From Fibrobacter sp. (GTDB taxonomy: Bacteria; Fibrobacterota; Chitinivibrionia; Chitinivibrionales; Chitinispirillaceae), in NCBI GenBank assembly GCA_012513915.1, contig JAAZBG010000252.1:1-54336 (forward strand): a stretch of DNA of 54,336 bases, in the 5' to 3' direction. A program made the translations under genes and the position numbers. Positions 44,897-53,027 of this stretch are shown here, in pieces. Positions within the stretch are counted from its first letter, which is position 1; every line of letters starts with the position of its first letter. Below the pieces are notes generated by a model. The model searched no databases. It was given only the letters and a program-made list of their open reading frames with translations, and was not told where the DNA came from.

Positions 44897-44944
44897 CACC
44901 CCGTTGATATACGATAAGATGATACAGCGGGGTGCTATGGGGAT
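44897..44944. other. Hairpin upstream of the RlpA gene
   Basis: Arms of 10 bp (CACCCCGTTG and CAGCGGGGTG, one G:T pair) enclose a 28-base loop, after the ferritin-like gene. No T run follows, so it is not a clear terminator. Confidence 0.35.
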
Positions 44945-45015
44945 TGTATAATTGACAATGTTGCATCCACACCAACCGCGGCAGTTAGCCTGGTAAAACA
45001 GAGAAGGTTGATAGG

Positions 45016-45567
45016 ATGATTCGTTTTTATTCAATAGCAGGAAATGTTGTTTTAACTGCTGTTGCCGCTCTGTCACTTTCATGTTCAGTATCACCGCGTT
45101 ATAATCAGGACAAACAAGTCATTCCCCGGCAGAAAACAAATCAGGTTATTGAGAAAACATCTTCTTTTATTTCTGAAAAAAGTGAAAAGGATACGGTAAT
45201 TTCAAATCACAGGGAAAAAATTAGAGGTACGGAATCAGCCATACGTACCGGTAACGATACGATCTATACTTTTTATCAGCAGGGGATTGCAACCTATTAT
45301 GCTGATAAGTTTCATGGACGCAAGACTGCTTTCGGTGAACGATACAACAAAAAATTATATACCGCTGCACATAGGACATTGCCGCATAATTCATTAGTAA
45401 GAGTTACAGCTCTATTTAATAAAAAATCTGTTGTTGTAAGGATAAATGACCGGGGGCCGTTTATTAAAAATCGTGTGATTGATCTTTCAACTGCTGCGGC
45501 AGAGGAGATCGACCTTCTTACTCGCGGGATTACGAAAGTCACGATTGAAACAATTGAAATCAAATAA
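45016..45567 (+). CDS. RlpA-family septal-ring lipoprotein
   Basis: The 183-residue protein has a lipoprotein signal (VAALSLSC, Cys near 23), a linker and a double-psi beta-barrel of the RlpA family: [46 protein letters not shown] and [13 protein letters not shown]. The Glu/His/Asp core of the RlpA active site is present (GE, AHRTLP, NDRGP). There is no C-terminal SPOR domain. RlpA acts as a lytic transglycosylase on denuded glycan strands or as a septal-ring protein. Confidence 0.9.
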   Translation: MIRFYSIAGNVVLTAVAALSLSCSVSPRYNQDKQVIPRQKTNQVIEKTSSFISEKSEKDTVISNHREKIRGTESAIRTGNDTIYTFYQQGIATYYADKFHGRKTAFGERYNKKLYTAAHRTLPHNSLVRVTALFNKKSVVVRINDRGPFIKNRVIDLSTAAAEEIDLLTRGITKVTIETIEIK

Positions 45568-45864
45568 TCCAAAAATCTGCAGGTTTAAAGTATTTAAGAC
45601 TCTGACATTTCCTATTCTGACTGTATCGTTGTAAAACTGACTGTGATCGCATTATTGCAACAAAATGTGATCAAAGTCGCATTTATGCATTTCCACGAAT
45701 TCCTTTTTTGGGAATATAGTTTGTGTTTCTTTTGTGTGTCCCGATGCTTCAATAAGTTGGTACAAAAAATATAACTGTTATAAATCAACATCTTATAGAT
45801 TACTGGCTGCACTATGATGATTGGGGGCCTGCAATCCTACCCGTTTATATGGGATTATTTTAAT
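45568..45864. other. Gap with TGTGATC repeats upstream of the sigma-54-type promoter
   Basis: No gene is seen. TGTGATCGCA (45642-45651) and TGTGATCAAAGTCGCA (45666-45681) are two related sites 24 bases apart; the second is a near-palindrome of the TGTGA-N6-TCACA type (CRP/FNR-like). They lie about 180-220 bases upstream of the sigma-54-type promoter and so could be activator sites. Confidence 0.4.
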
Positions 45865-45880
45865 TGGCATAATGATTGCT
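45865..45880 (+). promoter_or_regulatory. Sigma-54-type promoter (GG-N10-GC)
   Basis: TGGCAT, five bases, TTGCT: GG at 45866-45867 and GC at 45878-45879 with exactly 10 bases between. If the C is at -12, transcription starts at G45891. An overlapping CATAAT (45868-45873) could be a sigma-70 -10 box, but it lacks a -35 partner. Confidence 0.6.
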
Positions 45881-45890
45881 TTATTATTAA

Positions 45891-46052
45891 GGCATGCATC
45901 AGACTATCCCCAAAAGTCTGATGCATGGCCCTATCAAGGAGCTGATTGATATCTGTGTAAGTATGTGGTATCAGTATGTGGCTTAACACTGAAAGATATG
46001 GGTATGTAGGTCAAAATCGGGGCATATCCGCTATGCCCCGATTACTTTTTTT
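45891..46052 (+). ncRNA. Candidate small RNA (about 162 nt) from a sigma-54-type promoter
   Basis: The predicted transcript begins on the first base of a strong hairpin (perfect 13-bp arms 45893-45905 and 45915-45927, 9-base loop) and ends in an intrinsic terminator (46015-46052). The middle (about 45930-46010) is mostly unpaired and carries three GTATGTGG-type units and a single AAGGAG. The longest frame is 30 codons from ATG 45894, inside the hairpin and without a ribosome site, so a peptide seems unlikely. It does not match any RNA family I know. The next gene starts 100 bases further, after the terminator, so this is not merely its leader. Confidence 0.5.
46015..46052 (+). terminator. Intrinsic terminator of the candidate small RNA
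   Basis: A perfect 12-bp GC-rich stem (AATCGGGGCATA 46015-46026 with 46032-46043), 5-base loop, is followed by AC and seven T. No protein gene on the plus strand ends within 440 bases upstream, so it must end a non-coding transcript. Confidence 0.9.
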
Positions 46053-46151
46053 AATCCATACGAATTGTCCCTTGACTCTCAGTAGCGGCAAAATGCATAT
46101 TTAGTGATTCCTAAATAACGGAATTTCTATTTTTGAAAGGAACCCGGTTCG

Positions 46152-46247
46152 ATGTCCAGCGTAAAAAAGAAAAGAAAAGCCAAGATTAATCGGCATAAAA
46201 GAAAAAAGCGTCGGCGCCTGAACAGACATAAGAAAAGAAAAGTATAG
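46152..46247 (+). CDS. 31-residue basic ribosomal protein (bS22 / AURKAIP1-COX24 domain type)
   Basis: The frame encodes MSSVKKKRKAKINRHKRKK then RRRLNRHKKRKV: 31 residues, nearly all Lys, Arg and His. This matches the small AURKAIP1/COX24-domain proteins, related to mitochondrial mS38 and mycobacterial bS22, which sit in the small ribosomal subunit near the decoding site. GAAAGGA stands about ten bases before the ATG. It lies alone between the candidate small RNA and recD2. Automatic gene calling tends to miss proteins of this length. Confidence 0.85.
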   Translation: MSSVKKKRKAKINRHKRKKRRRLNRHKKRKV

Positions 46248-46418
46248 TTTGTAAACTGTTTATTTCTTTTATTATGGTTGCAGGATATGCACAAAGTTTT
46301 TGGGTGGAGTAATCCACCTTTTTTTATATCTGCACTTTTTCAATTTGTCAATTAGTGTGATATACGTTTTTGTGAAAGCAGTAACTACTACCTGACTGCA
46401 GGCAGCGATAACGTTTTT
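46248..46418. other. Gap before recD2
   Basis: No gene is recognised. No clear promoter; the ribosome site of the helicase gene is weak. GTGGAGTAATCCACC (about 46294-46308) is a short hairpin (GGTGGA/TCCACC type) followed by TTTTTTTAT, a likely intrinsic terminator for the small ribosomal protein gene. Confidence 0.5.
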
Positions 46419-48554
46419 ATGATTCAGATAACCGGCATCATTCACGATATTACATTCCATAATGAGGATAATGGCTATACCGTTATGAATATGGATATTG
46501 CCAATGGTACCCGCATTACGTGTGTCGGAACGCTTTTGTCAATTAATAAAGGTGAAAATCTTCTATGTCAGGGAGAATGGACTGTTCATAAAAAGTATGG
46601 ACGTCAGTTTGAAATCAAAAGTTATGAAATCGTACGTCCGACAACACCTGAAGGTATTGAAGCGTTCCTCGGTTCTGGAATTATTCCTCACATAGGCCCA
46701 TCACGGGCCAGGGCAATTGTAAAAGTATTTGGTGAAAATGCGCTTGATATTCTGGATAATAATCCTGATAGTCTGAAACAGGTTTCTGGAATCGGGAAAA
46801 AATACAGTGAAAAAATTAAAGCCGTCTGGGGTACTCACCGTCATCTCCGTACGCTTATGATGTTTCTGCAGGAGTATGGGGTCACGCTTAATCTTGGAAT
46901 GAAAATTTACAAAGCATATGGACCTGAGGCTCAGAAAAAAATTTGCGAAAATCCGTATTCACTGGTTGAGGATGTCTGGGGAGTCGGATTTGTTAAAGCA
47001 GATCAGATTGCCCAGCGTATGGGATTTGCACACGATTCATATAAACGGATCAAAGCCGGCTTGATTCATATCATGCAGGATGAATGCAGTAAAGGTCATG
47101 TGTATCAGATGTATGGTGATCTGAAAAAAAAGGCCGTGGAAATTCTTGATGTTACAGAAGAACGTGTTGTTTTTTCCATTGATCATGCGGTTGATGCCAA
47201 TCTTTTCATTAAAACCGGGGACTGTATTTATCTTCCACACTATTACGATGCCGAGATGTTTGTTGCATCAGATCTCAGGCAGCGTATGCGTCAAAAAGTA
47301 ACTACTGTTTCCCGGGAAAAAATGGAATCGTATATCACCGCCTATAAATTGCAACATAATTGGGAGGCTGATCCGCGACAGATTGATGCATTTACGATGG
47401 CGGTGTCAAATCAGTTGTTTATTCTGACCGGCGGACCGGGTACCGGGAAAACGACAACGCTACAGCTTATTGTCGGTTTTTTTCAGTCGATCAATAAAAA
47501 AGTATTTCTTGCGGCACCAACAGGACGTGCAGCGCAGCGGATGGGTATGCTTAGCGGTTGTGAAGCGCAGACAATACACAGGCTCCTCGAATATAAACCA
47601 TCAGACAATGGTTTGCTTTTTGGAAAGAATGAATCAAATCGTCTCGAATGTGATATACTTATCATCGATGAAGTATCGATGATTGATCTGCTTCTTATGA
47701 GAAGTCTGCTGACGGCTGTAAAGTACGGGACGTGTCTTGTATTTGTAGGTGACAGTAACCAGTTGCCATCCGTGGGTGCCGGAAATGTACTTGCCGATTG
47801 TATTGCCAGCAGACTGATTCCTCATGTCAATCTTACAACCGTATTCAGGCAGGCTGCGACAAGTGCAATTGTTACGAATGCACATGCAATTATCCGGGGG
47901 CAGATGCCTGTTTTTACAAATGCACAAGGTGATGATTGTTTTCTGCTTGTACGCGAGGATCCTCAGGAATGTCTTGACACAATTTTAAATCTTGTAAGCG
48001 AACGTCTCCCTGCACGATATGGATTCGATCCTGTTGATGATATCCAGGTGCTTGCACCGATGCATAACGGACTGCTTGGAACAGAAAATCTTAATGCAAT
48101 GCTGCAACAGCGGCTTAATGAGAATCCGCATAAACTTGTCAGAGGAAATAAAACCTATTTTTCAGGCGATAAGGTGATGCAGATCAGGAATAATTATGAT
48201 TTTGGGGTTTTTAATGGTGATTTTGGAAAAGTTGTTGATGTTACACACGAAGAGTCCCTTGTTGTTGAATTTGATAAAAAACGAATACGCTATGAATTGA
48301 AGGATCTTGATGAACTTCAGCCGGCATATTGCATCAGCATTCATAAGAGTCAGGGGTGTGAATTCAAAGCGGTAATTATTCCGGTGTCAACACAACATTT
48401 TATTATGCTTCAACGAAATCTCATTTATACTGCAGTGACACGGGCTAAAAAAATGTGTATCCTTGTGGGTACTGAGAAAGCGTTATCGATCGCGATTAAA
48501 AACGACAGTGCATTGAAACGAAACTCAAGGCTTGTCGCACTTCTTGCCGGGTGA
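46419..48554 (+). CDS. recD2: SF1B DNA helicase RecD2
   Basis: A 711-residue ATP-dependent 5'-3' helicase. The N-terminal OB-like region and helix-hairpin-helix repeats (LGSGIIPHIGPSRARAIVKV, SGIGKKYSEKI) that mark RecD2 are followed by motor motifs: Walker A GGPGTGKTTT, Walker B LIIDEVSMID, motif III VGDSNQLPSVGAG, and motifs V/VI ISIHKSQGCEF and YTAVTRAKK. The C-terminal UvrD-like part is complete. RecBC is not encoded nearby, in keeping with a stand-alone RecD2 role in DNA repair and replication-fork handling. Slightly short of the usual 720-750 residues. Confidence 0.94.
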   Translation: MIQITGIIHDITFHNEDNGYTVMNMDIANGTRITCVGTLLSINKGENLLCQGEWTVHKKYGRQFEIKSYEIVRPTTPEGIEAFLGSGIIPHIGPSRARAIVKVFGENALDILDNNPDSLKQVSGIGKKYSEKIKAVWGTHRHLRTLMMFLQEYGVTLNLGMKIYKAYGPEAQKKICENPYSLVEDVWGVGFVKADQIAQRMGFAHDSYKRIKAGLIHIMQDECSKGHVYQMYGDLKKKAVEILDVTEERVVFSIDHAVDANLFIKTGDCIYLPHYYDAEMFVASDLRQRMRQKVTTVSREKMESYITAYKLQHNWEADPRQIDAFTMAVSNQLFILTGGPGTGKTTTLQLIVGFFQSINKKVFLAAPTGRAAQRMGMLSGCEAQTIHRLLEYKPSDNGLLFGKNESNRLECDILIIDEVSMIDLLLMRSLLTAVKYGTCLVFVGDSNQLPSVGAGNVLADCIASRLIPHVNLTTVFRQAATSAIVTNAHAIIRGQMPVFTNAQGDDCFLLVREDPQECLDTILNLVSERLPARYGFDPVDDIQVLAPMHNGLLGTENLNAMLQQRLNENPHKLVRGNKTYFSGDKVMQIRNNYDFGVFNGDFGKVVDVTHEESLVVEFDKKRIRYELKDLDELQPAYCISIHKSQGCEFKAVIIPVSTQHFIMLQRNLIYTAVTRAKKMCILVGTEKALSIAIKNDSALKRNSRLVALLAG

Positions 48555-48824
48555 TCGTGACGTGTGCGTTCTTTCTTTACATGTGATTAGATGCTGAAGG
48601 AATTGATCGTTGATGATCAATTTACGGGTGAATTATCTTTTGGATCGTTGAAAAGGAGCTGAAATTATAAAAAAGTGCAGAAATATTGAAAATGTAATTT
48701 ATATTTCTTTGATGAAGACCATTCGTAATTCTATATTACAATAATCTTTATGGAACGTAAATTTATTTGCTTTGAGAAACACTGTTGCTACTGGCATTAG
48801 AGACCTTCTTTCAAAACGTTTGGC
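48555..48824. other. Gap between recD2 and tRNA-Arg
   Basis: No gene is seen. AATTGATC (48601-48608) and GATCAATT (48615-48622) form a short perfect hairpin soon after the recD2 stop, with no T run. Confidence 0.35.
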
Positions 48825-48854
48825 TTGAATGTGCGGTGCTCCTGTTTATATATT
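48825..48854 (+). promoter_or_regulatory. Promoter candidate of tRNA-Arg
   Basis: TTGAAT (48825-48830) is followed after 16 bases by TATATA or after 18 by TATATT, placing the start about 10 bases before the tRNA. Confidence 0.4.
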
Positions 48855-48869
48855 TAAATGATACTATAT

Positions 48870-48943
48870 GCGCCAGTAGCTCAGTTGGATAGAGCGTCGG
48901 CCTCCGAAGCCGAAGGCCACAGGTTCGACCCCTGTCTGGCGCA
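48870..48943 (+). tRNA. tRNA-Arg (anticodon CCG)
   Basis: A full cloverleaf of 74 bases: 7-bp acceptor (GCGCCAG/CTGGCGC), D arm GCTC/GAGC, anticodon stem TCGGC/GCCGA with loop CTCCGAA (anticodon CCG, reading CGG), T arm ACAGG/CCTGT with TTCGACC. The 3' CCA is not encoded. Confidence 0.96.
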
Positions 48944-49108
48944 GTAATTATGTTAATAATGATCTTGTTTTAAAGCTGACAACGTGGTTGTGAATATCAA
49001 GTAACTTCGTTGGTTACAAGAGATTAGATCTTAATAAAGAAAAAAAATCCTGTTTTATTCAGGTTAACCGAGAAAATATAAACATAAACTTACTTAAAGG
49101 AGGTTAAT

Positions 49109-50995
49109 ATTAACTTCCATATTCGTTCAGCCGGAATTTTTGATGTCATTGAACCGGTACTTGATGATGGTGAGGTTTTTGATTCGACACTGTTGAAAGA
49201 AACCATAACTGACTATATTGCAACCGGTAAAAGCAATGTTTTGATTGACCTTATTCAATTGGACTACATTTATTCAGACAGCATGAACGTTATCATGGCT
49301 CTGAATAGGAGTATTACTGAAGCAGGTGGAAACTTTGGTTTACTTCAGGTGCGTCCCGAGGTAATTCAGATTCTTCAGAAGGCTGGAGTTGCAAATGCAC
49401 TTCGGATTTTCAGTTCTGATGATGAGGTCGAAAGTTTCTCTGTGTCTCTGATGCAGGGACAGCAGCAGGGTTTCGCGGAACAGTCGCTGCAGTCTCAATC
49501 GGAGTTTGATCAACTCAGATCAGAAATCGGATCGGTTTTTGGAGGACCAGAGCAACCATTACAGGACTTTGGAAATCAGGGATATGCTCAACAGGCACAA
49601 CCCCGGCAACCGTCGCGTCCAATACAACAACCTCAGAGCCCGTATGCTCGTCCAGGATTTCCGACGCAGCAACCACAATTTCAGGGACGGCAGTTTACAC
49701 CTCCACCACCGCCACCTCTTACACCATCAAGGCCGATTGTTCCTCCCCCTGTTCAAACCGGAGGTATAAGTGGACCTCAGAAACCTCCTGTTCGTCCACC
49801 ATTCTCTACAGATCAATCAAGAATGGGGTCACAGCAGCAGGAATTTACACCTGAGATGCAGGGCTTTCCTGAAGCTTCTCAGATGCCTGTTCAACCCAAA
49901 AAAGCAGAATTTCCAATACCTTCATCATTTAGTGATGAGCTTGAGGGGATTGCACCAAAAACCGGAAAATTCCGTACTGAGTTGTCATCAGCACGTGCGG
50001 ATGCAATAGATAATGAAGACGATATTCTTTCTGATGATATTCAGAAAAAGAAATCGCCAGTTGGTATTATAGTTGTGGTAATTTTACTTCTTGCTCTTGC
50101 CGGAGCTGGTTATTATGCAGTGACATCAGGATTAATTAATAAATTTGGAGGAAAGTCTTCAACTGCACAGAAACCGGCAGAGACAAAACCACCAGTTGCT
50201 ACGCAAGCTCCTGCAACACCTCCTCAGGCACCTGTCGAGCTGGAGCCTACTCCACCTCCGCCAGCACTGGAGCCAGTAAAACCTGAGCCACCGCGACAGG
50301 TACCGGAAAAGAAAGAATCAACTACACCGAAAAGGGTTGCTAAAAGACCCGCAAAAGCACCTGTTGCTACAGCACCAACAAAATCTGCCAATAAGCTTGT
50401 GATTACTTCATCGCCTGCTGGAGCATTTATTTCTGTCAATGGGGAGATGATTGGAAAAACGCCTTACACCTGGGATAAACCGGTGTTTGGTCCTATTTCA
50501 ATTGAACTTTCCAGAGCAGGGTATAAATCAACATCCAGGGACATTGAATTTACTGGTGGCAGCATAAGTGAAAATTTTATTCTTGATAGGGAACTTCCAC
50601 CACCACCGCCAAAGGCAGAACCAGTAGTGGAACCAGAACCGGAGACGAGACGTCCTGAGCCAGTTGTGACATCGACTCCAGAACCGGTATCAACACCTGT
50701 TGCTCCGGTATCGACGCCGGAACCGGAACCATCAAAGCCAGCAGTGTCAAAACCGGCCGTCTCAGCGCCTGCCGTATCAACTGCCGGCGGTGATGCGTCA
50801 ATTTATTTTGCGTCATTGCCTCCGATTGCCGAAGTCTACCTTAACGGTAAACTTGTTGGACGAACAAACGTCGCAGAGCTTAAGCTTCCATCTGGTACAC
50901 ATGTACTTAGGTTTGTAAAAGGACCTAAAGAAGTGACACAGGAGATTACACTGCAACCAGGAAAGAACCCATCACGCCTCATCCGTCTTCCTTAA
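49109..50995 (+). CDS. STAS-PEGA membrane protein, probable ATT start
   Basis: The protein has a STAS domain at the N-terminus, a Pro/Gln-rich linker, one membrane helix (VGIIVVVILLLALAGAGYYA), a second Pro-rich linker and two PEGA domains (LVITSSPAGAFISVNGEMIG, and IYFASLPPIAEVYLNGKLVG). A first ATG/GTG/TTG occurs only at TTG 49193, which would cut the STAS fold and has no ribosome site. Upstream the frame stays open and encodes the missing STAS strand (NFHIRSAGIFDVIEP); the only plausible start is ATT at 49109, 5 bases after AAAGGAGG. That gives 629 residues. STAS inside and PEGA outside suggests signalling across the membrane. Confidence 0.8.
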   Translation: MNFHIRSAGIFDVIEPVLDDGEVFDSTLLKETITDYIATGKSNVLIDLIQLDYIYSDSMNVIMALNRSITEAGGNFGLLQVRPEVIQILQKAGVANALRIFSSDDEVESFSVSLMQGQQQGFAEQSLQSQSEFDQLRSEIGSVFGGPEQPLQDFGNQGYAQQAQPRQPSRPIQQPQSPYARPGFPTQQPQFQGRQFTPPPPPPLTPSRPIVPPPVQTGGISGPQKPPVRPPFSTDQSRMGSQQQEFTPEMQGFPEASQMPVQPKKAEFPIPSSFSDELEGIAPKTGKFRTELSSARADAIDNEDDILSDDIQKKKSPVGIIVVVILLLALAGAGYYAVTSGLINKFGGKSSTAQKPAETKPPVATQAPATPPQAPVELEPTPPPPALEPVKPEPPRQVPEKKESTTPKRVAKRPAKAPVATAPTKSANKLVITSSPAGAFISVNGEMIGKTPYTWDKPVFGPISIELSRAGYKSTSRDIEFTGGSISENFILDRELPPPPPKAEPVVEPEPETRRPEPVVTSTPEPVSTPVAPVSTPEPEPSKPAVSKPAVSAPAVSTAGGDASIYFASLPPIAEVYLNGKLVGRTNVAELKLPSGTHVLRFVKGPKEVTQEITLQPGKNPSRLIRLP

Positions 50996-51023
50996 GGATA
51001 TGGTGCGTTGGGTGGAGTTTTAA

Positions 51024-52421
51024 GTGTCGTATAAGTTACCATATTTTAAGAACCGGAGGAGAGGGAATACTTTTCTCCGGTTCTTTATAGTAATCTGTCT
51101 TTTCGGTTCATTCTTGTTAATCGCTCATAAGTTCAATCTTTTTAAAAAAAAATATCCTCCGGTTCAAAATGCATCGTTAGTACTTTCCATTGATTACGAG
51201 TGGGAGAAACGCGTTGAAGAGTTACTTTTTTCAAAGCCTCTAAGTTATTACATTGAAAGGGATATAGTCGGTACTGTTGTTAAGGCTGGGGATTCATTTC
51301 TAAGTCTTCTTCTCAATATGAATATCTCTGGAAAACGTTCAGATGAGATTTATAGAATTATTAATTCTGTAGGTTTAAAAACAATCTACCCTGGAGATTC
51401 TGTTGAAATAAAAAAGGGAGTTGCAGGAAATCTTGAACGGTTTTCAATCCTTAGCAAATCGTTTTGGTATACGATTCATTGGAAAGACAGTGTTGTTCGG
51501 GTTGAAAAGAAACCTCAGGACATAACAACCTACACTTGCGTTATTAATGGCACGATAATGTCATCCTTATCAGAACAGATGTATGAATGCGGAGTAAGTG
51601 ATATAATTACCGGAAAATTTGCAGATATTTTTGCCTGGGACATAAACTTTTTTACAGATCCCAGGAAAGGTGATATTTTTCAGATCGTTTTTGAGCAGAA
51701 TTATGCCGATGGGAAAAAAGCGGGGTATGGTGATATTCTTGCTGCACGTTACACGAACGAAAAGAAAACTTTTTATGCATTCGGATTCAGGGATTCATCT
51801 GATAGCATAATGCGCTATTATGATGAAAATGGTAAGGCTGTTCAGAAAGAGTTTTTAAAAGCACCGCTTCGTTTCTCAAGGATTTCATCAGGATTCACTC
51901 ATAAACGCCGGCATCCAGTGCTTGGAATTGTTCGTCCTCATCTGGGAATTGATTATGCAGCACCCACCGGAACGCCTGTAGCTGCAGCAGCAGATGGAAA
52001 AGTCATCTATGCCGGTTGGAAAGGTGGTTATGGAAATTATATCGAGTTATCACATGGCGGTGCGTATACAACAACGTATGGACATCTGCACAAAATTATG
52101 GTGAGGAGCGGTTCAAGAGTAACGCAAGGTCAGACGATTGGTCTTGTAGGATCTACAGGTTTATCAACCGGGCCACACCTTGATTATCGTATGAAGCGGG
52201 GATCTGCTTTTGTAAATCCAAACGCCGTAACGCTTCCATCCAGAGATTCTATCGGGATAGATCGTAAGGCAGATTATGAGAGGGTAAAAGTAGCAGGATT
52301 AATTGCGATGAATACCCGGTTTGCAGATAAGTCAGGACTGCAGATTCTTCATATTAGTAAACCTGAGTCAACAGGTGTTGTTGTTAAGGAAATTGCCCTG
52401 AACCAGGGGGTTGCAAAATGA
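51024..52421 (+). CDS. M23-family peptidoglycan endopeptidase
   Basis: The 465-residue protein starts at GTG 51024, 6 bases after GGAG. It has one N-terminal membrane helix (LRFFIVICLFGSFLLIAH), an OapA/LysM-like middle part (about 75-200), and an M23 domain (about 280-410) with zinc ligands in HLGIDYAAPTGTP (HxxxD) and YGHLHKI (HxH). It cleaves peptide cross-links in murein and is probably a divisome- or elongasome-type hydrolase anchored to the inner membrane. The next gene overlaps by 4 bases. Confidence 0.9.
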   Translation: MSYKLPYFKNRRRGNTFLRFFIVICLFGSFLLIAHKFNLFKKKYPPVQNASLVLSIDYEWEKRVEELLFSKPLSYYIERDIVGTVVKAGDSFLSLLLNMNISGKRSDEIYRIINSVGLKTIYPGDSVEIKKGVAGNLERFSILSKSFWYTIHWKDSVVRVEKKPQDITTYTCVINGTIMSSLSEQMYECGVSDIITGKFADIFAWDINFFTDPRKGDIFQIVFEQNYADGKKAGYGDILAARYTNEKKTFYAFGFRDSSDSIMRYYDENGKAVQKEFLKAPLRFSRISSGFTHKRRHPVLGIVRPHLGIDYAAPTGTPVAAAADGKVIYAGWKGGYGNYIELSHGGAYTTTYGHLHKIMVRSGSRVTQGQTIGLVGSTGLSTGPHLDYRMKRGSAFVNPNAVTLPSRDSIGIDRKADYERVKVAGLIAMNTRFADKSGLQILHISKPESTGVVVKEIALNQGVAK

Positions 52422-52828
52422 CTACACCTCAGGTAATGAAAAAGATTCAAAACGAGATCGTCGCTGAAAAAGACACACGGTATAAAATCCAGGCATATTC
52501 ATTTGTACTGTCAGGTCTTGAATTTTATCTAAGTAGTCTTGGTGAAAAACGTCATGTCAGCGGACAGGAACTATCGAAAGGATTATTACTTTTTGCGTTA
52601 AAGCAATTTGGTTTGATGGCTCGGGATGTACTTCGGAACTGGGGCATAACAAAAACAGATGACTTCGGGTATATGGTGTATAATATGATCGAAATCGGGG
52701 TCATGAGTCGTCAACCGGATGATGCAGTTGAACATTTTTTTGATGTTGTAGATTTCGATGCCTTTTTCAATGTTCAAAGTTATTTTGAAATTGATAAAGA
52801 TTTTATAAAAAAAACAAAAGGTGCTTGA
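52418..52828 (+). CDS. Minf_1886-family protein
   Basis: A 136-residue cytosolic protein that matches the Minf_1886 family: YKIQAYSFVLSGLEFYL, HVSGQELSKGLLLFALKQFG, VLRNWGITKTDDFGYMVYNM and a FFDVVDFDAFF end. Function is unknown in all members. The start overlaps the stop of the M23 gene (ATGA), indicating coupled translation. Confidence 0.8.
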   Translation: MTTPQVMKKIQNEIVAEKDTRYKIQAYSFVLSGLEFYLSSLGEKRHVSGQELSKGLLLFALKQFGLMARDVLRNWGITKTDDFGYMVYNMIEIGVMSRQPDDAVEHFFDVVDFDAFFNVQSYFEIDKDFIKKTKGA

Positions 52829-52875
52829 TCTTGCAAATCCCAAAAATTATATTAGATGCACTTTTGAAATAATGA

Positions 52876-52948
52876 GCCGCTTTAGCTCAGTCGGTAGAGC
52901 AAAGGACTGAAAATCCTTGTGTCCGCAGTTCGATTCTGCGAGGCGGCA
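52876..52948 (+). tRNA. tRNA-Phe (anticodon GAA)
   Basis: A 73-base cloverleaf: acceptor GCCGCTT/AGGCGGC with one G:T pair, D arm GCTC/GAGC, anticodon stem AAGGA/TCCTT with loop CTGAAAA, T arm CGCAG/CTGCG with TTCGATT. CCA is not encoded. It is next to an integrase gene, so its 3' end is a candidate attachment site. Confidence 0.96.
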
Positions 52949-52960
52949 ATTATACAATAT

Positions 52961-52998
52961 AAAGACTTACTGTTATTAATAGTAAGTCTTTTTTTTTA
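52961..52998 (+). terminator. Intrinsic terminator after tRNA-Phe
   Basis: Perfect 11-bp arms AAAGACTTACT (52961-52971) and AGTAAGTCTTT (52981-52991) with a 9-base loop are followed by a T run. Confidence 0.92.
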
Positions 52999-53000
52999 TA

Positions 53001-53022
53001 TGACACACTTTTGGCACACTTC
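53001..53022. promoter_or_regulatory. CACACTT direct repeats near the presumed attachment site
   Basis: CACACTT occurs twice, 11 bases from start to start, between tRNA-Phe and the integrase stop. Such pairs may be arm-type integrase binding sites; this is a guess from position. Confidence 0.3.
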
Positions 53023-53027
53023 CCCGT

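Noticed and set aside
45894-45986. 30-codon frame inside the candidate small RNA
   Set aside because: It starts 3 bases after the predicted transcript start, inside a strong hairpin, without a ribosome site. A leaderless peptide cannot be excluded but has no support.
49506-50009. Plus-strand frames rich in His/Arg/Leu within the STAS-PEGA gene
   Set aside because: They are the shifted frame of a Pro/Gln-rich linker; low-complexity codons keep alternative frames open.
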